From: Methanoperedens sp049303315
GTDB taxonomy: Archaea; Halobacteriota; Methanosarcinia; Methanosarcinales; Methanoperedenaceae
Assembly: GCA_049303315.1 (NCBI GenBank)
Contig: JBAQMZ010000053.1
Coordinates: 62,001-126,000, forward strand
Direction: 5' to 3'
Length of the DNA stretch: 64,000 nucleotides
Shown here: positions 24,509 through 33,317 of the stretch, in pieces
How positions within the stretch are numbered: the stretch's first letter is position 1
Layout: every line of letters begins with the position of its first letter
Notes under the pieces: model-generated
Database searches by the model: none
The model's input: the letters and a program-made list of their open reading frames with translations, nothing else
What the model was told of the DNA's origin: nothing
Position numbers and translations under genes: made by a program

Positions 24509-24895
24509 ATGGCAACAATAGCGATATTGATAGGTTCTGAATCGGACAGGGGAATTGCAGAACGTTGTGCAAAAGTGCTGGAAACAGCCGCAGTTGATTA
24601 TGAGATACGAGTCCTGTCGGCGCACAGGAATCCCGTGGAGCTTGAAGATTATATAAAAAAAAGTGATGCCAGAGTTTTCATAGCAATAGCGGGATTGGCT
24701 GCAGCCCTCCCCGGCGTAGTCGCCTCGCGGACAAAAAAGCCTGTCATCGGCGTACCTGTGAGTTCAAAGCTCGGAGGAATGGATGCCCTCTTATCCATAG
24801 TCCAGATGCCAAAGGGTGTACCCGTTGCATGCGTGGGAATAGATAACGGTGAGAATGCTGCATACCTTGCCCTCCGGATACTGGGGAAAGTGTGA
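24509..24895 (+). CDS. purE: N5-carboxyaminoimidazole ribonucleotide mutase (PurE)
   Basis: 128 residues; family signatures are LIGSESDRGIAERC, LSAHRNP, IAGLAAALPGVVAS and GGMDALLSIVQMPKGVPVA. PurE interconverts N5-CAIR or CO2 plus AIR with CAIR in purine synthesis. No purK is adjacent, as is common in archaea using the direct carboxylation route, but I cannot decide class I or II from the sequence alone. Short leader after the upstream terminator. Confidence 0.95.
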   Translation: MATIAILIGSESDRGIAERCAKVLETAAVDYEIRVLSAHRNPVELEDYIKKSDARVFIAIAGLAAALPGVVASRTKKPVIGVPVSSKLGGMDALLSIVQMPKGVPVACVGIDNGENAAYLALRILGKV

Positions 24896-24974
24896 ATTGA
24901 ACTCATAAATAGAGACTTAGAACCATAAGGTATCATACGAAAAATGCAAATATCATAAGAGTCAATTTGACCGC

Positions 24975-26015
24975 ATGGAACAAACCCTCAAGGGGACTAT
25001 AATTCTTGGCGATGAGTTTGAGCCTGTTGATGGTTATATCACTATAGAAAACGGCATAATAAAAAATATCGAAGAATCCAATGTTTCCACCGGCACAATA
25101 ATCGCCCCATGTTTTGTGAATGCGCATACGCATATCGGCGATTCTGTCATAAAAGACCCGCCCCGGATGCCTTTGGCCGAACTTGTGCAGCCTCCTGACG
25201 GATTAAAACACAGGATTTTAAAAGAAACATCGCATGATGACCTTGTCGGCTCAATGAAGGCAAGTATTCACGATATGATAAAAACTGGCACATGCGCTTT
25301 TGCTGATTTCCGTGAAGGCGGGACGGCAGGAGTCCTGACGCTTAAAGAAGCGTTAAATAACAGCAAAATCGAAGCGAAGGTTTTCGGAAGGCCGCTTGCC
25401 CGGGAAATGGATTATCTTGATTCCTGCGATGGAACGGGATTGAGCAGCACCAATGACCTTGAAATTGATTTTATTAAGGATATTGTCAGGCATACAAGAG
25501 AAAAAGGAAAAAAATTTGCAATACACGCAGGTGAAAGAGACTCATCCGATATTTCCCATGCGCTGGAACTTGAACCCGATTTCCTGATACATATGACCCA
25601 TGCAGCGGATAGGGACATTAAGGCGGTTGCTGAAGCTGATATTCCGGTTGTTGCCTGCCTCCGCTCAAATCTCATTACAGGGTCAGGGTTCCCGCCAATT
25701 AAAAAAATGCTGGATGAAGGAATCCTCGTTGCCGCAGGCACTGATAACGTCATGCTGAATTCTGTAAATATGTTCTCTGAGATGGAGTTTCTTGCCAAGA
25801 CAAATATTTTTGACGACAGACAAGTATTTAAGCTGTGCACGCTAAATGGTGCAAAAATACTCGGATTAGATAAGGAATCAGGCTCCATTAAAAAAGGGAA
25901 AAAAGCTAAACTGATGATATTAACAAAAGAATCAAATAATATGCAGGCTATAAGGAACCCATTAAGCAGTTTAGTGAGGCGGGCTAGACCTGATGACATT
26001 ATAGGCATAATCTAA
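24975..26015 (+). CDS. Amidohydrolase-family deaminase
   Basis: 346-residue metal-dependent hydrolase of the cytosine/guanine deaminase-like (COG0402) group: N-terminal composite beta domain, HxH in NAHTHIGDS (His51, His53), IHAGER, an IHMTHA His, and VAAGTDNVMLN with the metal Asp. Shorter than typical nucleoside deaminases (~430). First gene of an apparent operon with uspA and the CBS protein (19 bp to the next ATG). Substrate undetermined. Confidence 0.88.
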   Translation: MEQTLKGTIILGDEFEPVDGYITIENGIIKNIEESNVSTGTIIAPCFVNAHTHIGDSVIKDPPRMPLAELVQPPDGLKHRILKETSHDDLVGSMKASIHDMIKTGTCAFADFREGGTAGVLTLKEALNNSKIEAKVFGRPLAREMDYLDSCDGTGLSSTNDLEIDFIKDIVRHTREKGKKFAIHAGERDSSDISHALELEPDFLIHMTHAADRDIKAVAEADIPVVACLRSNLITGSGFPPIKKMLDEGILVAAGTDNVMLNSVNMFSEMEFLAKTNIFDDRQVFKLCTLNGAKILGLDKESGSIKKGKKAKLMILTKESNNMQAIRNPLSSLVRRARPDDIIGII

Positions 26016-26034
26016 AATCGGAAGGAGGGAATCT

Positions 26035-26481
26035 ATGGCAAGTAAATTATTTAAGAAAATACTGGTTGCAACAGACGGTTCGGAATATACAAAAAACTCA
26101 GTCGATTACGGGATAGACCTGGCAAAGAATACGGGAGCGGGATTACATGCTGTTTATGTGGTTGATACTGCTGCATTTGCCTCAATTCCAATGGATGCGG
26201 CATGGGAAAGCATGTACGAACTATTAAGGCAGGAAGGAGACGAGGCTACAAAATACGTGGCAGATAAAGCGCAAGCCGAGGGTCTGGAAGTGGACAGGAA
26301 TACAATCGAAGGACATCCGGCTGATGAAATAATTAAATATGCCGAAAAGAACTCAATGTCAATTATCGTTATGGGGACCCTGGGAAAAAGCGGGCTTGAC
26401 AGATTCCTCCTGGGCAGTGTTGCTGAAAAAGTGGTAAGGAACTCAAAAATACCTGTGCTTGTAGTCCGCGGGAAAAAATAA
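26035..26481 (+). CDS. Universal stress protein (UspA)
   Basis: 148 residues, single Usp domain with KILVATDGSEYTKNSVDYG and the ATP-binding GTLGKSGLDRFLLGSVAEKV. The full G-2x-G-9x-G(S/T) loop predicts ATP binding. GGAAGGAGGG precedes the start. Middle gene of the amidohydrolase-UspA-CBS operon; UspA and CBS proteins often sense adenylate state. Confidence 0.93.
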   Translation: MASKLFKKILVATDGSEYTKNSVDYGIDLAKNTGAGLHAVYVVDTAAFASIPMDAAWESMYELLRQEGDEATKYVADKAQAEGLEVDRNTIEGHPADEIIKYAEKNSMSIIVMGTLGKSGLDRFLLGSVAEKVVRNSKIPVLVVRGKK

Positions 26482-26508
26482 GAAAAAATGAAAAAAAGGA
26501 GAAAAACA

Positions 26509-27369
26509 ATGGCTGATACTCCGGAAAGCATTACGGTTGAAGAAGTAATGGTAAGGGATGTTGCGAGAGCTGAATTGCCGGGTTCCAGGGATGAAGTTCT
26601 TGAAATATTAAAAACAAAGCATATTTCCGGTGTCCCGGTTGTAAAAGGCGGTGAACTGGTCGGGATAGTGACAAGGACTGATTTATTAAAGCATCCGGAA
26701 GAAGAACAAATTGCAATATTGATGACACGGAACCCCATTACAATAGGGCCTGATAATTCAATAGTGGAAGCTGCCCGTATAATTCTTGAAAATAATATCA
26801 GGCGGTTGCCTGTGGTGGAGGACCACAATCTTTCAGGCCTTATAACTATAGCGGATATAGTTGGCGCTATTGGGAGGCTGAACATCAATACCCCCATCAG
26901 TGAATTTATTGGGAATCATGTGGTTTCTGTCTGGAGCGAAACCCCTCTTTCAGTAGCAGGCGCTATCATGGAACTTGCCGATGTAAAAGCAGTCCCCATC
27001 CTGGATGCGAACCTGACGCTGGTCGGCGTGGCTTCGGATAAGGACCTTATCAGCGCAAGCGTAATTGAGGACAAAACCGAGATGTCAGACATGTCAGCGG
27101 GGTCAGATGACGATGCATGGACATGGGAATCAATGCGCGATACCATGAGCTTGTATTACAGCGTTTCCAAAATCAAGCTGCCCAATTCGCCTGTAAAGGA
27201 TATCATGAAACTCAAAGGGGAGCAGGAAACTGCCACATTAAGCTCGCCGGCCAGTGATTGTGCAAGGAAAATGAGGCGTAACAGGATTGACCAGTTGCCG
27301 GTAATAAATAGCACAAGAAAACTTCTGGGTCTCTTGCGTGATAAGGATTTGCTGAAGGCTATAATTTAG
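26509..27369 (+). CDS. Four-CBS-domain protein
   Basis: I place the start at 26509, since AGGAG lies just upstream; a Lys-rich extension from 26488 is less likely. The 286 residues form two Bateman modules with four repeats of the pattern V-x-D/E-x-M ... SGVPVV ... GIVTRTDLL (VRDVARAELPG, MTRNPITIGPD, SEFIGNHVVSV, VKDIMKLKGEQ). CBS pairs bind AMP, ATP or SAM and regulate partners. No catalytic domain is attached. Last gene of the operon. Confidence 0.9.
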   Translation: MADTPESITVEEVMVRDVARAELPGSRDEVLEILKTKHISGVPVVKGGELVGIVTRTDLLKHPEEEQIAILMTRNPITIGPDNSIVEAARIILENNIRRLPVVEDHNLSGLITIADIVGAIGRLNINTPISEFIGNHVVSVWSETPLSVAGAIMELADVKAVPILDANLTLVGVASDKDLISASVIEDKTEMSDMSAGSDDDAWTWESMRDTMSLYYSVSKIKLPNSPVKDIMKLKGEQETATLSSPASDCARKMRRNRIDQLPVINSTRKLLGLLRDKDLLKAII

Positions 27370-27454
27370 TATTTTGGCAATTCATTCATTTTTTATTGTA
27401 CAGCGGTCAAATCAAGAATAAGTTTTAATATCCATCTCCCCATTTTACCCTCTT

Positions 27455-28339
27455 ATGCAGAAACGCGAGAATATCCTTATCGAAGCATTACCATATATCC
27501 GCGAGTTTTATGACTCTATGATGGTAATCAAAATGGGAGGTCATGCCATTGTTGACCCCGAAATTATGGAGATGATAGTGCAGGATATCGTCCTTTTAAA
27601 ATTCGTGGGAATCCATCCTGTGATAGTGCACGGCGGGGGACCAGAGATTACAGAGAAAATGGAACGCATGGGGAAAAAACCGGAATTTGTGGCGGGTTTG
27701 CGGGTTACGGATGACGAAACGCTTGAGATTGCGCGAATGGTGCTCGTTGGAAATGTAAACAGCAAGATAGTTTCACTGATAAGTAAACACGGCGGCAAAG
27801 GCATCGGTCTTTCAGGGAGCGACGGCAGGCTCATTGTAGCAAAGAAGTTGGCTCCCCAGCGAGTGACCGTTGGCGGTGTGGAGAAAGAAATCGACCTTGG
27901 CTGGGTTGGCGAGACAGCGGTTATCAATCCTGAAATAGTCATGATTCTTGCAGGCAAGGGATATATCCCGGTCATTTCACCAATAGCAACAGATGAAAAA
28001 GGGAATGACCTTAACGTAAATGCAGACACGGTGGCGGGAGATATAGCATCGGCTCTCGGTGCAAAAAAACTGATAGCTCTTACGGATGTACCCGGAATCC
28101 TGCGTGACCCGAATGACAAAAAAACACGTATTTCCAGAATAGCTTTCGATGAGATTGATAAACTTATTGCAAATAACATCATTAGCGGCGGTATGATACC
28201 CAAGGTTAAATCAAGCGCCGCTGCGCTCAAAGGAGGAGTTGAACAGGTTCATATTATCGATGGCAGCGCCCCGCATTCGCTGCTGCTTGAACTGTTCACC
28301 CGTGAAGGTATCGGAACGATGATTTACAGGAAAAAGTGA
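27455..28339 (+). CDS. argB: Acetylglutamate kinase (ArgB)
   Basis: 294 residues. Amino acid kinase motifs include MVIKMGGHAI, IVHGGGPEI, GKGIGLSGSDG, NVNADTVAGDIASAL and SGGMIPKV, characteristic of N-acetylglutamate kinase in the arginine pathway. It overlaps the EMC6-like gene by 4 bp, while no other arg gene is adjacent. Confidence 0.96.
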   Translation: MQKRENILIEALPYIREFYDSMMVIKMGGHAIVDPEIMEMIVQDIVLLKFVGIHPVIVHGGGPEITEKMERMGKKPEFVAGLRVTDDETLEIARMVLVGNVNSKIVSLISKHGGKGIGLSGSDGRLIVAKKLAPQRVTVGGVEKEIDLGWVGETAVINPEIVMILAGKGYIPVISPIATDEKGNDLNVNADTVAGDIASALGAKKLIALTDVPGILRDPNDKKTRISRIAFDEIDKLIANNIISGGMIPKVKSSAAALKGGVEQVHIIDGSAPHSLLLELFTREGIGTMIYRKK

Positions 28340-28689
28340 TAGTGGTGACCGAAAAAGAAAAGAAAATTGAAAAAGTACCGGTTGCGAAAAGCGCTAAGCC
28401 GGAAGAGCGGAAGCAGAAATTCATTGAAGGAATCAAAAAAACGGTATTGCCGGCATTTATAAGCGCAGCTTTTGCCATATTGTTTTTTGTAAAATTTGGT
28501 TTTGCCAAAGACGTTTCCTGGTTTTCGGTCGTCCTGTTGATTCTTCTCCTCTCATATTACATCCAGAGAGGAATTTATCCTTTAATCGGGGTCAAGGTAA
28601 AGGAATTTGAAAAAAAAGACTGGCTGTATGTGGAATTTCTGGTCATAATTTACTTTTGGGTTATCTGGGTGCTGCTGTTAAACCCATGA
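28336..28689 (+). CDS. EMC6-like archaeal membrane protein
   Basis: 117 residues with a charged N-terminal tail and three hydrophobic helices (~40-57, 62-78, 98-115). Size and KDVSWFSVVLLILLLSYYIQRG resemble the archaeal EMC6-like family, proposed relatives of the ER membrane protein complex subunit and thus of membrane protein insertion. The GTG or ATG start overlaps argB by 4 bp and the stop is 12 bp before ABCE1, so the three are one operon. Assignment by resemblance. Confidence 0.7.
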   Translation: MIVVTEKEKKIEKVPVAKSAKPEERKQKFIEGIKKTVLPAFISAAFAILFFVKFGFAKDVSWFSVVLLILLLSYYIQRGIYPLIGVKVKEFEKKDWLYVEFLVIIYFWVIWVLLLNP

Positions 28690-28701
28690 AGTAGGTGTTT
28701 A

Positions 28702-30471
28702 ATGCGACTTGCTGTTTTAGACCGGGATAGATGCCAGCCCAAGATGTGCGGGCTTCAATGCATCAAATTCTGCCCGAGAGTGAGAACGGGCGATGAGACT
28801 ATAGTAATGGGGGAAGATGAAAAACCCGTCATCTCGGAAGAATTATGCGTGGGATGCGGCATCTGCGTCAACCGCTGCCCCTTCGGTTCAATCATGATTA
28901 TCAGCCTGCCTGAAAAACTTGAGGAGGCGACTCACAGGTATGGTAAGAACGGGTTTGCATTATACGGGCTTCCAGTCCCGACTGTCGGGAAAGTGACCGG
29001 CATCCTCGGCCCGAACGGGATAGGAAAAAGCACAGCTATAAACATACTTTCAGGAACTTTGAAGCCTAACCTCGGGCGCGGAAGGATAGGGTGGGAAGAA
29101 ATACTTGAATATTATGCAGGTACCGCGCTTGCCGATTATCTTGAAGGCGTATCGAAGGGAAAGGTAAAGACCTCTCAAAAGCCGCAGTATGTGGACATGA
29201 TACCCAGGAAATTCAAAGGGAAAGTCTCGCAGCTTTTATCAAAAACGGACGAAAGAGGAGTTCTTAAGGAACTCGTATCAAGGCTTGACATCGCAGATAT
29301 CACTGACCGCAAAATCGACGAATTAAGCGGCGGCGAACTCCAACGAGTGGCGCTGGCAGCATGTGTTGCAAGGGATGCGGATTTCTATTTCATTGACGAG
29401 ATAAGTCCTTATCTTGATATTTACCAGAGGATAAAAGCCGCCCGGATTATCAGGGAACTGGCTGAGAATAAAGCCGTAATGGTGGTAGAACATGACCTTG
29501 CAATCCTGGATTTGCTTGCGGATGTCGTTCATATCGCATACGGCACGCCCGGTGGTTTCGGCGTCATTACCCATCCGAAAGGGGTGAGAATTGGAATTAA
29601 CGAATACCTGAAAGGTTTCCTGCGCGAGGAGAATGTCCGAATCCGCACCGAAGCCATAAAGTTCGATATTCATGCGCCACAGGCAGCGAAGGATGTGCCT
29701 TCCCTTTTGAAGTTTGAACAATTTTCCAAAAAATATGAAGAGGGATTTGAACTCATTGCGCAGGGCGGCGAGATAAGGAAAGGCGAAGTCACCGGGATTG
29801 TTGGCCCGAACGGGATTGGCAAATCTACTTTCGTAAAGATACTGGCAGGAGAAATAGAACCTACGGGCGGAAAGATAGATATGAATATCAAGGTGTCTTA
29901 CAAACCCCAGTATATCAAAGCCGAGGACCCGGTTCCGGTTTCTGATTATCTTCGCTCTTTAAGCAGGGAAGTCGATACAAGTTATTACCAGACAGAGATA
30001 TTACGACCGCTTCAGCTTGAGCGGCTTATGAAGCAGAAGCTTGACGATTTAAGCGGCGGTGAGCTCCAGAGGGTTGCGATTGCAGCATGTTTATCGCGAA
30101 CGGCAGACCTGTATCTACTGGATGAGCCATCGGCGCATCTTGATGTTGAGCAGAGGGTGCTGGCTACGAAGGTCATAAGGCGCTTTGCCGAGAACAACAA
30201 GGTAACTGCAATGGTGGTTGACCATGATATCTACATGATAGACATGCTGAGCGACAGGCTTCTCGTGTTCGAGGGTGAGCCGATGAAGAGGGGTGAGGTT
30301 CATGGACCTTTTGACATGCGTCAGGGGATGAACAGGTTCCTTAAAGGGATTGGGATTACCTTCAGGCGGGATGAGGAGACCAAGAGACCGAGGGTGAATA
30401 AGCTGGGTTCGCAGCTTGACAGGACGCAGAAGGCTGAGGGGGAGTATTATTATAGCGTGGAGGGGAGTTAA
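28702..30471 (+). CDS. abcE1: ABCE1/Rli1 ribosome recycling ATPase
   Basis: 589 residues. The N-terminus carries two 4Fe-4S clusters (CQPKMCGLQCIKFCP and CVGCGICVNRCPF). Two ABC domains follow: Walker A GPNGIGKSTAINIL and GPNGIGKSTFVKIL, signature LSGGELQRVALAA and LSGGELQRVAIAA, with FIDEIS and LLDEPSAHLD Walker B motifs. Splits 70S-like ribosomes after termination. The first Walker B reads DEIS rather than DEPS, as often seen in archaeal ABCE1. Confidence 0.97.
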   Translation: MRLAVLDRDRCQPKMCGLQCIKFCPRVRTGDETIVMGEDEKPVISEELCVGCGICVNRCPFGSIMIISLPEKLEEATHRYGKNGFALYGLPVPTVGKVTGILGPNGIGKSTAINILSGTLKPNLGRGRIGWEEILEYYAGTALADYLEGVSKGKVKTSQKPQYVDMIPRKFKGKVSQLLSKTDERGVLKELVSRLDIADITDRKIDELSGGELQRVALAACVARDADFYFIDEISPYLDIYQRIKAARIIRELAENKAVMVVEHDLAILDLLADVVHIAYGTPGGFGVITHPKGVRIGINEYLKGFLREENVRIRTEAIKFDIHAPQAAKDVPSLLKFEQFSKKYEEGFELIAQGGEIRKGEVTGIVGPNGIGKSTFVKILAGEIEPTGGKIDMNIKVSYKPQYIKAEDPVPVSDYLRSLSREVDTSYYQTEILRPLQLERLMKQKLDDLSGGELQRVAIAACLSRTADLYLLDEPSAHLDVEQRVLATKVIRRFAENNKVTAMVVDHDIYMIDMLSDRLLVFEGEPMKRGEVHGPFDMRQGMNRFLKGIGITFRRDEETKRPRVNKLGSQLDRTQKAEGEYYYSVEGS

Positions 30472-30492
30472 GGAAGAAGCTAGTGATAAAAC

Positions 30493-31194
30493 ATGCACTA
30501 TAAAGAACTGCTCAAAGGTGTAAATGCATACGCTTCTGACGATAAAAATAGTGAAAATGCATTCCCCATTATTCTTCATGATGAGGAAAAAATAAGGGAG
30601 CGTTCTTATTTAGAGCTTGTTGCTTATGGGAGACCGACCGAAAAATTGGTAGAAGATATAAGATACTTTTTGCGGGAATGGAATCGAAGAGTTCCAGTGG
30701 ATGTGGAAAAACTTAAAGAAGCTATCGAGCAAGTCCCAGATTATGTCAAGAAATGGGATATTGAAAAAATGGATTTATGGGAATATCATGAAGAAATTAC
30801 TAAGATATTTCAGACCTTTATAAATACTGGAAAAAACAGGAATAACTATACAGGTGCTTCTAAGACTCTCCATATTTTTAACCCCAGATTTTTCGCAATG
30901 TGGGATAGCTACATACGAGATGGATACGGATGTTGTGAAAATGAAGAAGGTTACTTCAACTTTTTGCTCAGATGTCAGAAAGAGATTGAAGAAATAATTT
31001 TGACATACGATTGTGACTTTCCAGCGGGTCCTGAAATTTCACAAAGGATATACTATGGACACTCTAAGTCTATCGTAAAACTCTTGGATGAATACAATAT
31101 TGCGAAATATACCAATAAGTGGCTCACACCGAATGAGGAAAAGGATACTACATCAATAGTCAGAGAGATGCGGGAAAAATCCTATGACATTTAA
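30493..31194 (+). CDS. Hypothetical protein, 233 residues
   Basis: Unrecognised soluble, mostly helical protein with many charged residues. A central segment, KTLHIFNPRFFAMWDSYI (near residue 125), has the look of helix-hairpin-helix superfamily proteins in which an 'N-P-x-F-x-x-W-D' element repeats among unrelated hypotheticals. It is 21 bp after ABCE1 but its A/T-richer codons suggest it was acquired separately. No function assigned. Confidence 0.6.
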   Translation: MHYKELLKGVNAYASDDKNSENAFPIILHDEEKIRERSYLELVAYGRPTEKLVEDIRYFLREWNRRVPVDVEKLKEAIEQVPDYVKKWDIEKMDLWEYHEEITKIFQTFINTGKNRNNYTGASKTLHIFNPRFFAMWDSYIRDGYGCCENEEGYFNFLLRCQKEIEEIILTYDCDFPAGPEISQRIYYGHSKSIVKLLDEYNIAKYTNKWLTPNEEKDTTSIVREMREKSYDI

Positions 31195-31218
31195 ACTTCC
31201 TGCAAAGCAATAATAAAC

Positions 31219-31437
31219 TCAGGCAGGATGTAAAATAGATTTTATTTTGCCAAATAATCCAGAGAACCACCCTTTCTTCTTTCTATCCGAAACATCATCC
31301 ACATATCTAAAAGAAGTAACCTTTGTTTCATGCGGCCCCTCCCACTCTTCAGGCTTGATTGGTGCCTCTTCTATTTCTTTTATCGCCTTTTCCCTCTCAT
31401 CCTGCGTATATTTTTTCATTGTAATCATGTTTTGCAT
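31219..31437 (-). CDS. Small protein, possible antitoxin partner of BrnT-like toxin
   Basis: 72 residues, charged, ending in a WFSGLFGKIKSIL amphipathic helix. Several Met codons near the start leave the N-terminus open; KKYTQDEREKAIKEI is the first solid segment. The gene overlaps the end of the BrnT-like gene by 13 bp on the same strand, the toxin-first order used by BrnT/BrnA. It does not clearly show a ribbon-helix-helix BrnA domain, so the antitoxin role is an inference from position. Confidence 0.5.
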   Translation of the reverse strand: MQNMITMKKYTQDEREKAIKEIEEAPIKPEEWEGPHETKVTSFRYVDDVSDRKKKGWFSGLFGKIKSILHPA

Positions 31438-31712
31438 CTTTCCCTATATAACTTTTTATACCCATCCGAAGGCTCATAGGCAGTAAGAAGATAGAAACTT
31501 TTGGTAGATTGTGGTATTAAAACCACCATTAGAATCCTGCCATATGATTCTCCGAGTATGGCATATCTTGTCTCTCCTGCAACTTTGGTCTTGCGGGAAT
31601 AAGTCAAACCATTAAGGACATTGAAGACTTCTGATATAATGACCCCGTGCTTTTTTATATGAGCTTCGGTATCTGTCCCGACTATGATTTCTATTTGTTT
31701 CCAGTCCACCAT
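31425..31712 (-). CDS. BrnT-like toxin
   Basis: 95 residues. The order HIKKHGVIISEV, then TRYAILGESYGRILMVVLI, then LLTAYEPSDGYKKLYRER follows the BrnT ribonuclease toxin family (KHGVxFxEA, RxxxIGxSxxGRxLxVV, xxxSARxAxxxExxxY). BrnT toxins are RelE-like fold RNases. It is followed by a small overlapping gene, consistent with a toxin-antitoxin pair. Divergence from classical members keeps confidence moderate. Confidence 0.6.
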   Translation of the reverse strand: MVDWKQIEIIVGTDTEAHIKKHGVIISEVFNVLNGLTYSRKTKVAGETRYAILGESYGRILMVVLIPQSTKSFYLLTAYEPSDGYKKLYRERCKT

Positions 31713-31860
31713 TCAATCCCAGATAAGTCTAACAAGCTTTAATACTTTCTAATAGTTTGCGCCAAAAACTGACCTCAACCCGCCGTTATTGGATTTAGAT
31801 AACGAGTAATCCGAATGAGAACGGAAACCATTTTAACCTTCCGCATAAAATTAACATCTA

Positions 31861-32997
31861 ATGGCAATCGACCCTATCTGCAAAAAAACCGTTGACGAAA
31901 CAACACCATTCAAATCCACTTACAAAAACAAAGAGTACTATTTCTGCTCCGAAGAATGTAAGAGAAAATTCGACGAGCTTGACAAAAGCGTAATCCGCGT
32001 CCGGCGCTCCCTGAAGGACAAAGAGAGAATCTCATTCGGCAAGCTCAAGCGCGAAATCATCGAACCCGGCATCTGCACCCTCTGCGGGGCATGCGTTGCA
32101 AGCTGCGAAGTGCTGTCAGTGGTAAACGGAAAGCCGACCCTCAAAGGGCCATGCACCGCATGCGGCGTGTGCTACAACCAGTGCCCCCGTACCATAACCA
32201 CCGAATCAAGCCTCATCGGGAGCGTGCGCGATGTCTTTACTGCAAGAACCTTAATTCCTGAGGTGAAAGGGCAGGACGGCGGCGTGGTCACTTCAATGCT
32301 GCTGTACGCCCTGGAAGAAGGCTTGATCGACAGCGCCGTGGTGACCGTGAAAAGCGATGAAGAACCGTGGAAACCTGTGCCGATAGTGGCGCAGACACGG
32401 GAAGATATACTGCGCTCGGCAGGCTCGATATACGTGCATTCATTGACCATGGAATCGCTGATGAGCGCCATAAAAAGAGGCTCACGCTCCATAGCTTTTG
32501 TCGGCCCGTCATGCAATATCGACGCTGTTTATAAGATGCAAAAATCACCGTATGGGCTATTGCATATGTTCATGAGGGCGAATATACTGAAACTGGGTTT
32601 ATTCTGCATGGACACTTTTTATTACGAGGGACTCAAATCCTTCCTTGAATCAAAAAATATCCCGCTTTCCGCCGTAACGGAAATGAAGATTCGCAAAGGA
32701 AAACTCAGGGTGAAAACAGATTCGGAACACATCTTCCCCCTGAGCGAAATCGATGCGATCCGGAGCGGCTCATGCACGGTATGCACGGATTTAACGGCTG
32801 AGAAATCAGACCTCTCTTTCGGCGGTGTCGGGTCAAACGAAGGTTACACGACAGTACTTGCAAGGACAGGGCTTGGGCTTGAGCTTTTCAAGGATGCGGC
32901 GGACACAGGGGATATATTAAAACCGAGCCGCTTGAAAGGGCTGGTCTTGAGCGGGTTCTGCGCCAGGCAAAAGCCAAGAAAGTGCAGATGTATATGA
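31861..32997 (+). CDS. YHS-domain fusion to F420 hydrogenase/dehydrogenase beta subunit family
   Basis: Residues 1-45 form a YHS metal-binding domain (DPICKKTVDETTPF...YFCSEECKRKFDE). Then come two CxxCxxC-type ferredoxin motifs (CTLCGACVASC, CTACGVCYNQCP) and an FrhB-type F420/FAD domain (KGQDGGVVTSMLLYALEEG, FVGPSCNIDAV, SCTVCTDLTAEKSDLSFGGVGS). FrhB-type proteins pass electrons between Fe-S clusters, flavin and F420. The last ~25 residues (LKPSRLKGLVLSGFCARQKPRKC) do not fit the family; the +1 frame from 32908 does, so the true end is probably near 33032. Confidence 0.85.
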   Translation: MAIDPICKKTVDETTPFKSTYKNKEYYFCSEECKRKFDELDKSVIRVRRSLKDKERISFGKLKREIIEPGICTLCGACVASCEVLSVVNGKPTLKGPCTACGVCYNQCPRTITTESSLIGSVRDVFTARTLIPEVKGQDGGVVTSMLLYALEEGLIDSAVVTVKSDEEPWKPVPIVAQTREDILRSAGSIYVHSLTMESLMSAIKRGSRSIAFVGPSCNIDAVYKMQKSPYGLLHMFMRANILKLGLFCMDTFYYEGLKSFLESKNIPLSAVTEMKIRKGKLRVKTDSEHIFPLSEIDAIRSGSCTVCTDLTAEKSDLSFGGVGSNEGYTTVLARTGLGLELFKDAADTGDILKPSRLKGLVLSGFCARQKPRKCRCI

Positions 32998-33032
32998 TAA
33001 AGAAGAGAATTGAAACGGGGAAAGGTATATGA
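32908..33032 (+). pseudogene. Frame-shifted natural C-terminus of the FrhB-like gene
   Basis: From the GGGG run at 32908-32911 another frame reads GYIKTEPLERAGLERVL and continues to QAKAKKVQMYMIKK, stopping at 33032. This fits the FrhB C-terminus (G-Y-I-x-x-x-P-L-E, Gly-Leu-Glu-x-V) far better than the frame in use. One extra G in the run would join them, so this may be a real mutation, a programmed shift or a homopolymer error. Confidence 0.6.
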
Positions 33033-33084
33033 ATAAAAGGAATTATTGTGGAGTCAAACAAATACTCTGGAGGATATAGATTAC

Positions 33085-33261
33085 ATGGGAAAAACAGGTA
33101 CAACAAAATGGGGCAGGGTTAAAGGCAGGAAAGGGAATGTAATAATGGTTCCCGAATCCGAACTCGCATACAAGCGCCCCGGTCCTGCGCAGCGATACAC
33201 TTCGGCAGGCGCAAAGCGCAAGAAGATAGCCCGCTCGCCAAAAGCGGTTGTTAAGGCATAG
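33085..33261 (+). CDS. 58-residue basic protein, DUF5350-like
   Basis: GGAGGA a short distance upstream favours the ATG at 33085 over 33046. The 58 residues (GKTGTTKWGRVKGRKGNVI ... GAKRKKIARSPKAVVKA) are very basic, with a PGPAQRYTSAG segment that I associate with DUF5350, a small methanogen family. Composition suggests RNA or ribosome binding. No partner is evident. Confidence 0.65.
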   Translation: MGKTGTTKWGRVKGRKGNVIMVPESELAYKRPGPAQRYTSAGAKRKKIARSPKAVVKA

Positions 33262-33317
33262 CTTTTTGATATTGGATGGATTGCCCCTGAGGCATCTATC
33301 TATATCCGGTTTCTGAC

